From the NCBI GenBank assembly GCA_016789745.1, contig JAEUQF010000309.1, forward strand, positions 1 through 44,976: a DNA stretch of 44,976 bases, written 5' to 3'. The notes beneath the pieces are model-generated. The model was not told the origin of the DNA, did no database searches, and saw only the letters and a list, made by a program, of their open reading frames with translations. The DNA comes from Bryobacterales bacterium (lineage in GTDB: Bacteria; Acidobacteriota; Terriglobia; Bryobacterales; Bryobacteraceae). This document shows, in pieces, positions 1 through 9,000 of the stretch. Every line of letters begins with the position of its first letter. The stretch's first letter is position 1. Made by a program: the position numbers and the translations under genes.

Positions 1-1
1 T

Positions 2-2158
2 GCGCAGACGCTCGCCGAATGCCAGGAGCACGTGCATCGCGGGCGTAAGCCGCAGGCGCGTTCCTGCTTCGAAGCCCTTGCGGTTGGCCGCGATCCCTAT
101 CTGAAAGCCGAGGGCTTATGGGGCCTTGGCATGACACAGGATGCCAACACGCAGTTCCGTACCGCTGTAGCCGCCAAGGGCAACAGCCCGGATCTGGCGA
201 ACATCAAGACGCGTTGGGGGCGGCTGCTGCTGGAAGGCTTCGCGCCGAAGGACGCCTCCACGCTGTTCATCGAAGCGCTGGAGTTGAAGGAAGACTTCCC
301 GCCGGCGCTGGTCGGCATGGCGCTGGTTGCCAGCGAAACCTTCGAAGCCAAAGCGGTGGAACTGGTGGAAAAGGCGCTGAAGAAGGATCCGAAGCACCTG
401 GAAGCCCAGGAGATGCTGGCACGTCTGGCGGTGGAAGACATCGACTTCGAGAAGGCCCGTACCGAAGCAGAGAAGGCGCTGAAGATCTCGGTCGAGTCGC
501 TGGATGGCATGGCCGTCATGGCCGCACTGGAAGCGCTGTCCGACCGCTCGCCGCAGCCGTGGCTGGCGAAGATGGAAGCGGTGAACCCGGTGTATGCCGA
601 AGGCTACACCTACCTGGGCCACACGCTGAGCCAGAACCGCCGTTATCTCGATGCCATCGACTATTTCAAGCAGGCCATCGCCAAGGATCCCAAGTACTGG
701 GCGGCGCATTCGGAACTCGGCATCACGTACATGCGCCTGGCCATGGAGAAGCAGGCCCGTGAGCATCTGGAACTCGCCTACGAGAACGGCTATCGCAACA
801 ACCTGACGGTGAACTCGCTGCGCCTGATGGATAGCTATAAGAACTTCGACACCTTCAAGACCGCCACCACCGAGGTGCGGCTGCATAAGAAGGAGTCGGC
901 GCTGCTGCGGCTCTATATCGAATCCGAACTGCAGCGTGCCATGTCCACCTACGAGAAGAAGTACAAGTTCAAGCTGGCAGATCCGGTGCGCGTGGAAGTC
1001 TATCCCGATCACGAAGACTTCGCCGTCCGAACCATGGCGATGCCGGGCCTGGGCGCGCTGGGCGTGGCGTTCGGCAATGTGCTGGCGATGGACTCGCCGT
1101 CGGGCCGTCCGCCGGGCTCCTTCCATTGGGCCAGCACGCTGTGGCATGAACTGAGCCACGTTTATGTGCTGACCGCCACGAAGCATCGCGTTCCCCGCTG
1201 GTTTACCGAAGGCCTGGCCGTGCATGAGGAGACGGCGGCATCGCCCGATTGGGGTGATCGCCTGGATCCCACCGTGCTCCGCGCCGTGAAGACGAAAAAG
1301 CTTCTGCCGATCGCGCAGTTGGATCGCGGCTTCATCCGCCCCACCTACCCGAACCAGGTGATCGTGTCCTACTTCCAAGCCGGCCGCATCTGCGATTACA
1401 TCAACGGCCGCTGGGGCTTCCAAAAGCTGCTGGACATGATGAACGACTTCGCCAAGAACCAGCCGACGCCAGCCGTTGTCGAGAAGAACCTCGGCATGAA
1501 GCCGGAGCAGTTCGACAAGGAATTCTTCGCTTGGCTGGACAAGCAACTGGAAACGCCGCTGGCGAAGTTCGATGACTGGAGCAAGCAGTTGAAGGCCGTC
1601 AACGACGCAGCGAAGGCCAAGAATTGGGATGAGGTGATCAAGGTTGCCGCGCCTATTCGCGACTGGTTCCCTGAGTTCGTAGAACACGGCAATCTGTATG
1701 AGGCGTTGGCCGACGCCTACTTCGCTAAGAATGACAAGAACTCCGCCACCGCGCAGTTGGAAGCCTATGCCAAGGTGGGCGGTCGCGCTCCGGATGTCCT
1801 GAAGAAACTGGCCGGCCTGCAGCAGGAACAGGGGCGTCCCAAGGAAGCCATGCTTACGCTGGAGAAGGTGAACTACATCTATCCGATGGCCGACCCGGAG
1901 ATGCACCGCAAGCTGGGCGAACTGTACCTGACGCATGGCTCTACGCAGAAGGCCATCCGCGAGTTCCAGGCGTCGCTGGCTTCGAAGCCGCCGGATCCGG
2001 TCGTTTCGCACTATCAACTGGCCCAGGCGTATCTCAAGGCGAACAACGCCGACAAAGCTTACGATCACGTGCTGGAGGCGCTGGAGGCAGCGCCCGGCTA
2101 CCGTCCCGCGCAGAAGTTGCTTGAAGAACTGAGTTCAAAAAGGAAAGAAGCACGCTAA
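2..2158 (+). CDS. TPR-repeat protein with gluzincin (peptidase MA-like) domain, 5' partial
   Basis: The reading frame is open to the first base of the window, and its first codons already read as a helical TPR-like repeat, so the true start lies upstream. The GTG at 32 is probably internal. The N-terminal third is TPR-like. A zinc-peptidase signature follows: HELSH (nt 1145-1159), then W-F-T-E-G with the likely third ligand Glu at nt 1208-1210. This is the HExxH...E arrangement of the peptidase MA-like families. More TPR units fill the C-terminal third, up to the TAA at 2156. The moxR start is only 4 nt downstream, so it is the first visible gene of the MoxR/Bat-like operon. Family knowledge suggests a periplasmic or envelope metalloprotease with protein-binding repeats. 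The substrate is unknown, and a signal peptide cannot be judged because the N-terminus is missing. Confidence 0.85.
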   Translation, partial: AQTLAECQEHVHRGRKPQARSCFEALAVGRDPYLKAEGLWGLGMTQDANTQFRTAVAAKGNSPDLANIKTRWGRLLLEGFAPKDASTLFIEALELKEDFPPALVGMALVASETFEAKAVELVEKALKKDPKHLEAQEMLARLAVEDIDFEKARTEAEKALKISVESLDGMAVMAALEALSDRSPQPWLAKMEAVNPVYAEGYTYLGHTLSQNRRYLDAIDYFKQAIAKDPKYWAAHSELGITYMRLAMEKQAREHLELAYENGYRNNLTVNSLRLMDSYKNFDTFKTATTEVRLHKKESALLRLYIESELQRAMSTYEKKYKFKLADPVRVEVYPDHEDFAVRTMAMPGLGALGVAFGNVLAMDSPSGRPPGSFHWASTLWHELSHVYVLTATKHRVPRWFTEGLAVHEETAASPDWGDRLDPTVLRAVKTKKLLPIAQLDRGFIRPTYPNQVIVSYFQAGRICDYINGRWGFQKLLDMMNDFAKNQPTPAVVEKNLGMKPEQFDKEFFAWLDKQLETPLAKFDDWSKQLKAVNDAAKAKNWDEVIKVAAPIRDWFPEFVEHGNLYEALADAYFAKNDKNSATAQLEAYAKVGGRAPDVLKKLAGLQQEQGRPKEAMLTLEKVNYIYPMADPEMHRKLGELYLTHGSTQKAIREFQASLASKPPDPVVSHYQLAQAYLKANNADKAYDHVLEALEAAPGYRPAQKLLEELSSKRKEAR

Positions 2159-2162
2159 CCGC

Positions 2163-3188
2163 ATGTCATCGACAACCGCCCCCCAACTGGATGCCGTCGA
2201 ACTGAAGAGCCGCATCGGCCGCTTCCAGCAAGCCTATTCCGATATCGTGACGCAGGTAAGGCGCGTCATTGTCGGCCAGGAGGAAGTGCTGGATCAGGTT
2301 CTGATCGCCTTATTCGTCGGGGGCAACTGCCTCATCACGGGCTTGCCGGGTACCGCCAAAACGCTGCTGGTGCGGACGCTGGCCAATACGCTCGGACTGG
2401 ACTTCAAGCGCATCCAGTTTACGCCGGATCTCATGCCCAGCGACATGACGGGCACCGACATCATCGAAGAAGAGCCCGGCACTGGACGGCGTACCTGGAC
2501 CTTCGTCCCTGGCCCCATCTTTGCGAACATCCTGTTGGCCGACGAGATTAACCGTACCCCGCCGAAGACCCAATCGGCGCTGCTCGAAGCCATGCAGGAG
2601 CGCTCGTGCACCGTGCGCGGCAACCATTACCGCCTGCCTAGCCCGTTCTTCGTGCTGGCCACGCAGAACCCCATCGAGCTCGAAGGCACCTATCCGCTGC
2701 CCGAAGCGCAGCTCGACCGCTTCCTGTTCAACGTCATGCTGGACTATCTTCCGGCCGAAGATGAGTTGAAGGTGATCGGCCTGACCACCGTCGTGCAGCA
2801 GGCCAAGACCGATCCGGTCACGAATGGTGACGAGATCCTCAGCTTCCAGGAGTTGGTCCGCATGGTGCCGATCGGCGAGTCGGTGGCCCGCTACGCCATC
2901 GATATTGTCCGCTCCACGCGCAGCACGGATGCCAACTCGCCGGACTTCGTGAAGAAGTACGTCAACTATGGATCGAGCGTGCGCGGCGCGCAGTTCCTGG
3001 TGCTGGCTTCGAAGGCGCGGGCCCTGATGAAAGGCCGCTACGCCGTGTCCTATGAAGACGTGCGCACCATGACCATCCCCGTCCTGCGCCACCGCATTCT
3101 GGTCAACTTCCAAGCTGAATCCGATCGCCTGTCCACTGACGATATTTTGAAGCGCATCCTGGAGGCTCGGCCGGCGCCGAAGGCATAA
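2163..3188 (+). CDS. MoxR family AAA+ ATPase
   Basis: This 341-residue AAA+ ATPase has a Walker A motif GLPGTAKT (residues 60-67), Walker B ILLADEIN (123-130), sensor 1 ATQN (166-169) and the EAQLDRF segment (181-187) typical of the MoxR branch. The length fits the family. MoxR ATPases act as chaperones, usually with VWA-domain partners encoded next to them, and here a DUF58 gene follows directly: the stop codon at 3186-3188 abuts the ATG at 3189. The start ATG at 2163 lies 4 nt after the previous stop, so translation is probably coupled. The family assignment is firm. The client protein or complex is not deducible from sequence. Confidence 0.95.
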   Translation: MSSTTAPQLDAVELKSRIGRFQQAYSDIVTQVRRVIVGQEEVLDQVLIALFVGGNCLITGLPGTAKTLLVRTLANTLGLDFKRIQFTPDLMPSDMTGTDIIEEEPGTGRRTWTFVPGPIFANILLADEINRTPPKTQSALLEAMQERSCTVRGNHYRLPSPFFVLATQNPIELEGTYPLPEAQLDRFLFNVMLDYLPAEDELKVIGLTTVVQQAKTDPVTNGDEILSFQELVRMVPIGESVARYAIDIVRSTRSTDANSPDFVKKYVNYGSSVRGAQFLVLASKARALMKGRYAVSYEDVRTMTIPVLRHRILVNFQAESDRLSTDDILKRILEARPAPKA

Positions 3189-4076
3189 ATGCGTCACCGA
3201 TTCCTGGAACCCGCGCTGCTGGCGGGCATGTCGGACATCACGCTGGTGGCCAAGACGGTGGTCGACGGCTTTATTGCGGGCCTGCACCGGTCGCCCGATT
3301 TCGGCTTCTCGCAGGAGTTCGCCGAGTACCGTCCGTACACCCCCGGGGACGACCTCCGCTATGTCGATTGGAACGTCTTTGCCCGCACCGAGCGCGCTTA
3401 TCTGAAGCGCTACCGCGGCGAGACCAATACCATGGTGACGGTGTTGCTGGATGCCAGCGCATCGATGGGGTTCGGGTCGCACTCGGTGAAAAAGATCGAC
3501 TACGCGCGGTATCTGGCGGCTTCCATCAGCTATCTGGCGCTGAACCAGCGCGACGCCTGCGGCATGATCGTCTTCGATGACGAGATCCGGCAGTTCGTGC
3601 AGCCCAAGTCCCGGCAGGGGCAACTGGCGCGCCTGCTGCATGCGGTGGAGAACGCCGAGCCCGGCAAGCGCACCGACTACGACAAGCCCTTCTTCCACTT
3701 CCAGCAGTACCAGTTCCGCCGCGGCGTAGCCATCATCATCTCTGACTTTTACGCTGACCCGGAACTGATCGTGAAGACCATTGAGCCGCTGCGCTACCGC
3801 GGCAACGAGGTGATCATGTTCCACATCCTCGATCCGGAAGAACTGCACCCGAAGTTTCGCGAGCCTGTGGTCCTGATCGACATGGAAACGCAGGATTCGC
3901 TCGAGGTGTCGCCGGACTACGCCAATACCGAGTACAAGCAGAAGATCGACGCGCACATTGAAAAACTGGGCAGCAAGGCCCGTGGTGCCGGGCTCGACTA
4001 TCACGTCGTAAATACCGGCCAGCCGCTGGACGAATCCATGCGGCAGTATTTCAAGATCCGGGAGGGGCGCTTCTAA
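3189..4076 (+). CDS. DUF58 domain protein (VWA-like)
   Basis: The 295-residue protein has the classic DUF58 core, F-x-E-Y-R-x-Y-x-x-G-D-D-x-R-x-V-D-W-x-x-x-A-R (about residues 45-67). A VWA-like beta strand with a MIDAS-type DASAS motif (about residues 91-95) follows. There is no signal peptide or membrane segment, so it is probably cytoplasmic. DUF58 proteins are the standard partners of MoxR ATPases. The start codon immediately follows the moxR stop, and the BatA-like gene begins 1 nt after its own stop, so the three are one transcription and translation unit. The molecular role is unproven. By analogy with other MoxR/VWA pairs it may be an adaptor for MoxR in metal-dependent or envelope complex assembly. 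Confidence 0.93.
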   Translation: MRHRFLEPALLAGMSDITLVAKTVVDGFIAGLHRSPDFGFSQEFAEYRPYTPGDDLRYVDWNVFARTERAYLKRYRGETNTMVTVLLDASASMGFGSHSVKKIDYARYLAASISYLALNQRDACGMIVFDDEIRQFVQPKSRQGQLARLLHAVENAEPGKRTDYDKPFFHFQQYQFRRGVAIIISDFYADPELIVKTIEPLRYRGNEVIMFHILDPEELHPKFREPVVLIDMETQDSLEVSPDYANTEYKQKIDAHIEKLGSKARGAGLDYHVVNTGQPLDESMRQYFKIREGRF

Positions 4077-4077
4077 G

Positions 4078-6081
4078 ATGGGCTTCTTTGCGCCATGGTT
4101 TCTTGCCGGACTGGCGGCCCTTGGCCTGCCGGTCTACCTGCACCTGCTGCGGCAGCATAAGACCACGCCGAAACAGTTTGCGTCGCTCATGTTCTTTGAG
4201 CAGCGGACGCAAAGTTCCATCAAGCACCGGCGGTTGAAATACATCGCCCTGATGTGCGCGCGCCTGCTGCTGTTGCTCCTTCTGGTGCTGGCGTTCGCGA
4301 GCCCGTTCATCAAGAGGCCTCCGGGCTTCGTCGCCGGTGGGCAGAAACTGCTGGTTGTCGCGGTGGACAACTCGTACAGTATGCGTTTGGGCGATCGTCT
4401 CACGCGCGCCAAGTCGGAAGCCGCGAAGGTGCTGGCCGGGCGCGGCGGACGGGACCAGGCGCAAGTGCTGGCCATCGGATCTTCCGTGCATGCCATGACC
4501 CAGACCATCACGGATGGCAACGAACTGCGCGCCGCGGTGGAAGCGATCCAGGCCTCCGATAGCCGCAGTTCCTACGGCGAGTTCGCCCGCGCGCTGCGTG
4601 CCCTCGAACAATCGGCACGCATGCCGGTGGAAGCGCACCTGATCAGCGACATGCAGAAGTCGTCGTTGCCGCCGGCCTTCGTCGACCTGCGTTTAGGCGA
4701 TAAGACCAAACTGGTGCTGCACTCGGTGGCCGATAAGAGCCTGCCGAACTACGCGGTGGAATCGGTGACGGCGCCGCGCTCGGTGTTCGACCCGAAGAAG
4801 GCGCGCATCCAGGCGACGATTTCGGGCTTCGGCGCGCCGGCCGCCAAGCGCACCGTTACATTGCTGGTGAACGGCAAGTCGAGCGGCAGCAAAACGGTTG
4901 ATGTGCCGGAGAACGGCCGCGCCACCGCGGAGTTTGTCGGCATCGACGCCAACTATGGCTTCAACCGCGCCGAGGTCCGCATCGACAGCGCAGACACACT
5001 GGCCGGTGACGACACGTTCTACTTCTCGCTGGAACGCAGCGATCCACGGCCGGTGCTGTTCGTCCACGAAGGCCGGCAGACGCGCGGTCTCCTTTATTAC
5101 AAGGCGGCGCTGGAATCGGCGGGAGAAGGCGCCTTCCTGATGGAATCCGTACCGGCGGAGCAGGCCGGCGCGCTGGCGTTGCAGAAGTACGGCTTCGTGG
5201 TCCTCTCCGATGTGGGCGTGCTGCCCAACACGTTTGAAGAGGCCTTAAAAGGCTATGTCCGCGCGGGCGGCGCCGTGCTGGTGGCTGCCGGCCCGGCATC
5301 GGCCGGACGCCAGAAGCTGCCTGTTTATGAAGAGGCGGTCAATGAAACCCGCTACGCCTCACGTGCCGCCGAACGATTCCTCGTCGCTGGTTCCATGGAT
5401 CTGACCCATCCCGTTCTGCGCGCCACCGGGCGTTGGGAGAACGTGAAGTTCTACCAAGCCACCAAGGTCGACCCGGGGCAGGGCAGGGTACTGGCGCGGC
5501 TGGGCGATGATACGCCGCTGCTGCTTGAAAAGCGCGTCGGAGAAGGGCGTGTGATGGTCTTCACCTCCACGTTTGATAACATCTCGAATGACTTTCCGCT
5601 GCGCCCCTCGTTTGTGCCCTTCGTGGAGCAATCCGCACGTTACCTGCTGGGCAGCGAGGTACGTCCGTCCAGCCTGCCCGTCGATTCCTATGTGGAACTA
5701 CGGGCGGAAAAAGGGGTCGGTACGGTGGAAGTCCTCGATCCGAAGGGCAAACGCGCGATGGATCTGAAGCAGGCTGCCGCGGCGCAGAGCTTCCTCGTTA
5801 CCGAAACAGGCTATTACGACATCGGCCGCGCCAATGGCCGCCATGAACTGGTGGCGGTGAATGCCGATCGCAAGGAATCCGATCTGACTCTCGCGCCGGA
5901 GGAGACTCTGACGCTGTGGCAGGGTAGCGAAAAGCAGCATCAGGCTGAAGCGGCGGCCCAGGCCGAAGAAGAGCAGAAACAGAGTGTGTGGTGGTACGTG
6001 CTGCTGGCGGCGTGTCTGCTGATTGTGGCGGAATCGCTGCTGGCCAACCGGTACCTCACTGAGGCCCCGGGAGAAGCATAA
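4078..6081 (+). CDS. BatA-like membrane protein with VWA-like domain
   Basis: This 667-residue membrane protein has two N-terminal transmembrane helices, about residues 5-22 and 54-78, which is the BatA N-terminal double-TM arrangement. A VWA-like strand with a DNSYS metal-site motif follows (about residues 96-100). A large periplasmic region comes next, and a final TM helix near residues 638-660 carries the VWWYVLLAACLLIVAE segment. Double-TM/VWA proteins of this type sit beside MoxR and DUF58 genes in many bacteria. The start ATG at 4078 is 1 nt after the DUF58 stop. The middle part resembles the glutamine-amidotransferase-like fold seen in some relatives (the LLLEKRVGEGRVMVFTST segment), but that is a tentative reading. 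Its function is probably linked to envelope stress tolerance. Confidence 0.88.
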   Translation: MGFFAPWFLAGLAALGLPVYLHLLRQHKTTPKQFASLMFFEQRTQSSIKHRRLKYIALMCARLLLLLLLVLAFASPFIKRPPGFVAGGQKLLVVAVDNSYSMRLGDRLTRAKSEAAKVLAGRGGRDQAQVLAIGSSVHAMTQTITDGNELRAAVEAIQASDSRSSYGEFARALRALEQSARMPVEAHLISDMQKSSLPPAFVDLRLGDKTKLVLHSVADKSLPNYAVESVTAPRSVFDPKKARIQATISGFGAPAAKRTVTLLVNGKSSGSKTVDVPENGRATAEFVGIDANYGFNRAEVRIDSADTLAGDDTFYFSLERSDPRPVLFVHEGRQTRGLLYYKAALESAGEGAFLMESVPAEQAGALALQKYGFVVLSDVGVLPNTFEEALKGYVRAGGAVLVAAGPASAGRQKLPVYEEAVNETRYASRAAERFLVAGSMDLTHPVLRATGRWENVKFYQATKVDPGQGRVLARLGDDTPLLLEKRVGEGRVMVFTSTFDNISNDFPLRPSFVPFVEQSARYLLGSEVRPSSLPVDSYVELRAEKGVGTVEVLDPKGKRAMDLKQAAAAQSFLVTETGYYDIGRANGRHELVAVNADRKESDLTLAPEETLTLWQGSEKQHQAEAAAQAEEEQKQSVWWYVLLAACLLIVAESLLANRYLTEAPGEA

Positions 6082-6094
6082 GGGGAGGCATGTA

Positions 6095-9000
6095 ATGAAC
6101 GCCTTTGAACAACTCGAATCGTATCTGCGGCGGATTGAAGGCCGGCTGCGGATGTTGGCCCTCACCCGCGGAGCGGCCATAACGGCGGTAAGCGCCCTGG
6201 TGGCCACCGTGCTGCTGGTGGTAATCATCAATGGTTTCGCGTTCAGTGAAGCCAGTCTGCAATGGGCCCGTTTCGCCCTGTTCCTGGCACTGGCGTTCGC
6301 GGTGGGCTTCGGCATCATCGCGCCTTTGCTGCGTCTGAACACCAACCGGGCGGCCAAGGGTGCCGAGTCCAGCTTCCCCGAGTTTAAAGAGCGCTTGCTC
6401 ACCTTTGCCGAAAAGCGCCGTCAGGGCGATGCAGACCCGTTCCTGGAACTGCTGGCGATGGATACGCTGGAGGCGGCGCGCAAGGCCGAGCCATCCAGCA
6501 TTGTGCCGTCGCTGCGCCTGGCGGCGTTCCTCATCGGCGGTCTGCTGGCCACTGGCGTTCTGGTGTGGCTGACAACGTCGGGTCCGGGCTACTGGGGCCA
6601 TGGCGCGTCGCTGCTGTGGGCGGGTACGCCTCGCGACGTGCAGCCCTTCTATGACGTCACCGTCAAGCCTGGCGACAGCCGCGTGCGCCGCAAGACCGAC
6701 CAGTTGATCTCCGCCCAACTGCTGGGCTTCCAGACCAACAATGTACGCCTGATGGTGCGCTACCAGGGCTCCACAAAATGGGAACAGACGCAGATGACCC
6801 CGCAGGCCTCCGGCATCGGCTATGAGTTCCTGCTGGCGGGACTGCCGGAATCCGTCGACTACTACGTGGAAGCCGGCGCCATCCGCTCCAAGCAGTTCCG
6901 CATCAACGTGGTCGATCTGCCGGGCGTGAAGAAGATGAAGGTCACCTATCACTACCCCGGCTGGTCCGGACTGCGCCCGGTGACCGATGAAGGCAGCGGT
7001 GACCTGCGTGCCGTCATTGGCACCGAAGCCGATGTGCTTGTCCAGACCGATCAGCCGTTGAAGGACGGCATGCTGGTATTGGATAACCAGACCGAGATCA
7101 AACTGCAGCCGGCCAGCGAATCCGGCTGGCTCACGGCCCGCGTGAAGATCGAAAAGGACGGACTGTATCACATCGCCGCCATCGACCAGGGCCAGAAGGT
7201 ACGCATCTCGCAGGACTACTTCATTGAGGCGCAGGTGGAGAACCCGCCGGTGGTGAAGATCACCCGTCCGCGTAACGACGCCCGCGTGAGCCCGATTGAA
7301 GAAGTTGTCATCGAAGTCGATGCCCAGGATGACTTCGGTCTCCAGGAAGTGTCGCTGAAGTACTCCGTCAACGGGGGCGAGGAGAAGACCGTCAACCTGC
7401 TGCCATCGAAAGGCACCAAGTCGGTTCAGAACAAGACCATGATCACGCTGGAGGACTATAAACTGGCCCCCGGCGATGTGATCAGTCTCTATGCGGTGGC
7501 GCGCGATTCGCGCACGTCGGCCCAAACCGACATGAACTTCATCGAGACCATTCCGTTCGAGTTCACCTACCAGCAGTCGCAGCAGATGGGCGGCGGCGGT
7601 GGCGGCGGCGAGCAGGAAGAGCAGCAGAAGATCTCGCAGCGGCAGAAGGAAATCATCGCCGCGACGTGGAACCAGATTCGCGACCGCTCCAATGATAAGG
7701 GCGCGGCGGCGGAGAACGCGAAGTTCCTGTCCGAGGTGCAGGGCAAACTGCGCGATCCGGCCACGTCGCTGGCCAAGCGCATGCAGAGCCGCGAACTGTC
7801 CGGCACCAACCAGCAGTTCAAGAGCTTCACGAAAGATATGGAGAGCGCCGCGACGGCCATGGGCGTAGCGGCGGGCAAGCTGAAGGATCAGGGTTGGAAA
7901 GCCGCACTGCCCGATGAGCAGAAGGCCTTGCAGCACCTGCTGCGTGCCGAAGCCACATTCCGCGATATCCAGGTGGCGTTCGGCAACCAGGGCGGTGGCG
8001 GTGGTGGCGGTGGCGGCGGCCGTGACCTGGCCAGCCTCTTCGATCTCGAACTCGACACCGAGAAGAACCAGTACGAGACCGGTCAGCAGGCCGGCGGCGG
8101 TTCGCAGGAACAGCAGAAGAAGGAAATCGACGAAGCGCTGCAGAAGCTGGAGCAACTCGCCCGGCGCCAGAAAGAACTGGCCGAGCAGATGAAGCAGCAG
8201 CAGAAGCAGACCCCGCAGAGCCGCTGGCAGCAGGAGATGCTGCGCCGCGAGGCCGAGCAGCTGCAGAAGCAGTTGGAACAGATGAGCCGCAACCAGCAGG
8301 GCCAGCAAGGACAGCAAAGTCAGCAGGGCCAACAGGGGCAGCAAGGCCAGCAGGGCCAACAGGGCGGCCAAAGTGGACAGAGCGGGCAAAGTGGCCAGTC
8401 GCAACAGCAGCAGCAGATGGAGCGCATGCGGCAGCAAATGCAGGCGCAGCAGCGCAACGGCGGGCAGAGCGGCCAGCAGCAGCGGATTGATCCCCGTGTG
8501 GAGCGCGCGCTGGAGCGGCTGAAGCAGGCCACCGAAGACATGCGCAAGACCGGCTCGGAGCAGGGTGGCGGCGATGCGCAATCGCGCCGCGCGGCCGAGC
8601 GGCTGCAGGAAGCTACTGACCTGCTGTCGAACCTGCGCAAGCAGGAAGCCGGATCGCAGATGGATGAACTGGTCGACAAAGCCAACAAGCTGGCCGAACA
8701 GCAGCGCGCCATGATGAACCAGCTTCGCGAAATGTATGGCAAGGGCAATGGCGGCAATGATATGCGCCAGATGACCGAGAACATGCAGAAATCGCGCGAA
8801 CTGGCGCGGCAGAAGGACCAGATGAGCCAGGATCTGGAACGTCTGGAGCGCGAGATGCAGAAAGCCGCGCGCGATCTGGCGGCCGGAAACAAGAAGTCGG
8901 CGTCCACGGTAAGGGAAACGCTCGGCGACCTGCAGGGCAGCGAAGCGCAGCGCGATATGAAGTTCGGGGCCGAGTGGCTGCGCCGCGGCTATGGCCAGTC

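Noticed and set aside
116..2068. A 650-codon minus-strand frame opposite the first gene
   Set aside because: It covers a real TPR/peptidase gene with a conserved HELSH motif. The reverse frame shows only His/Arg/Leu-rich sequence without any family feature.
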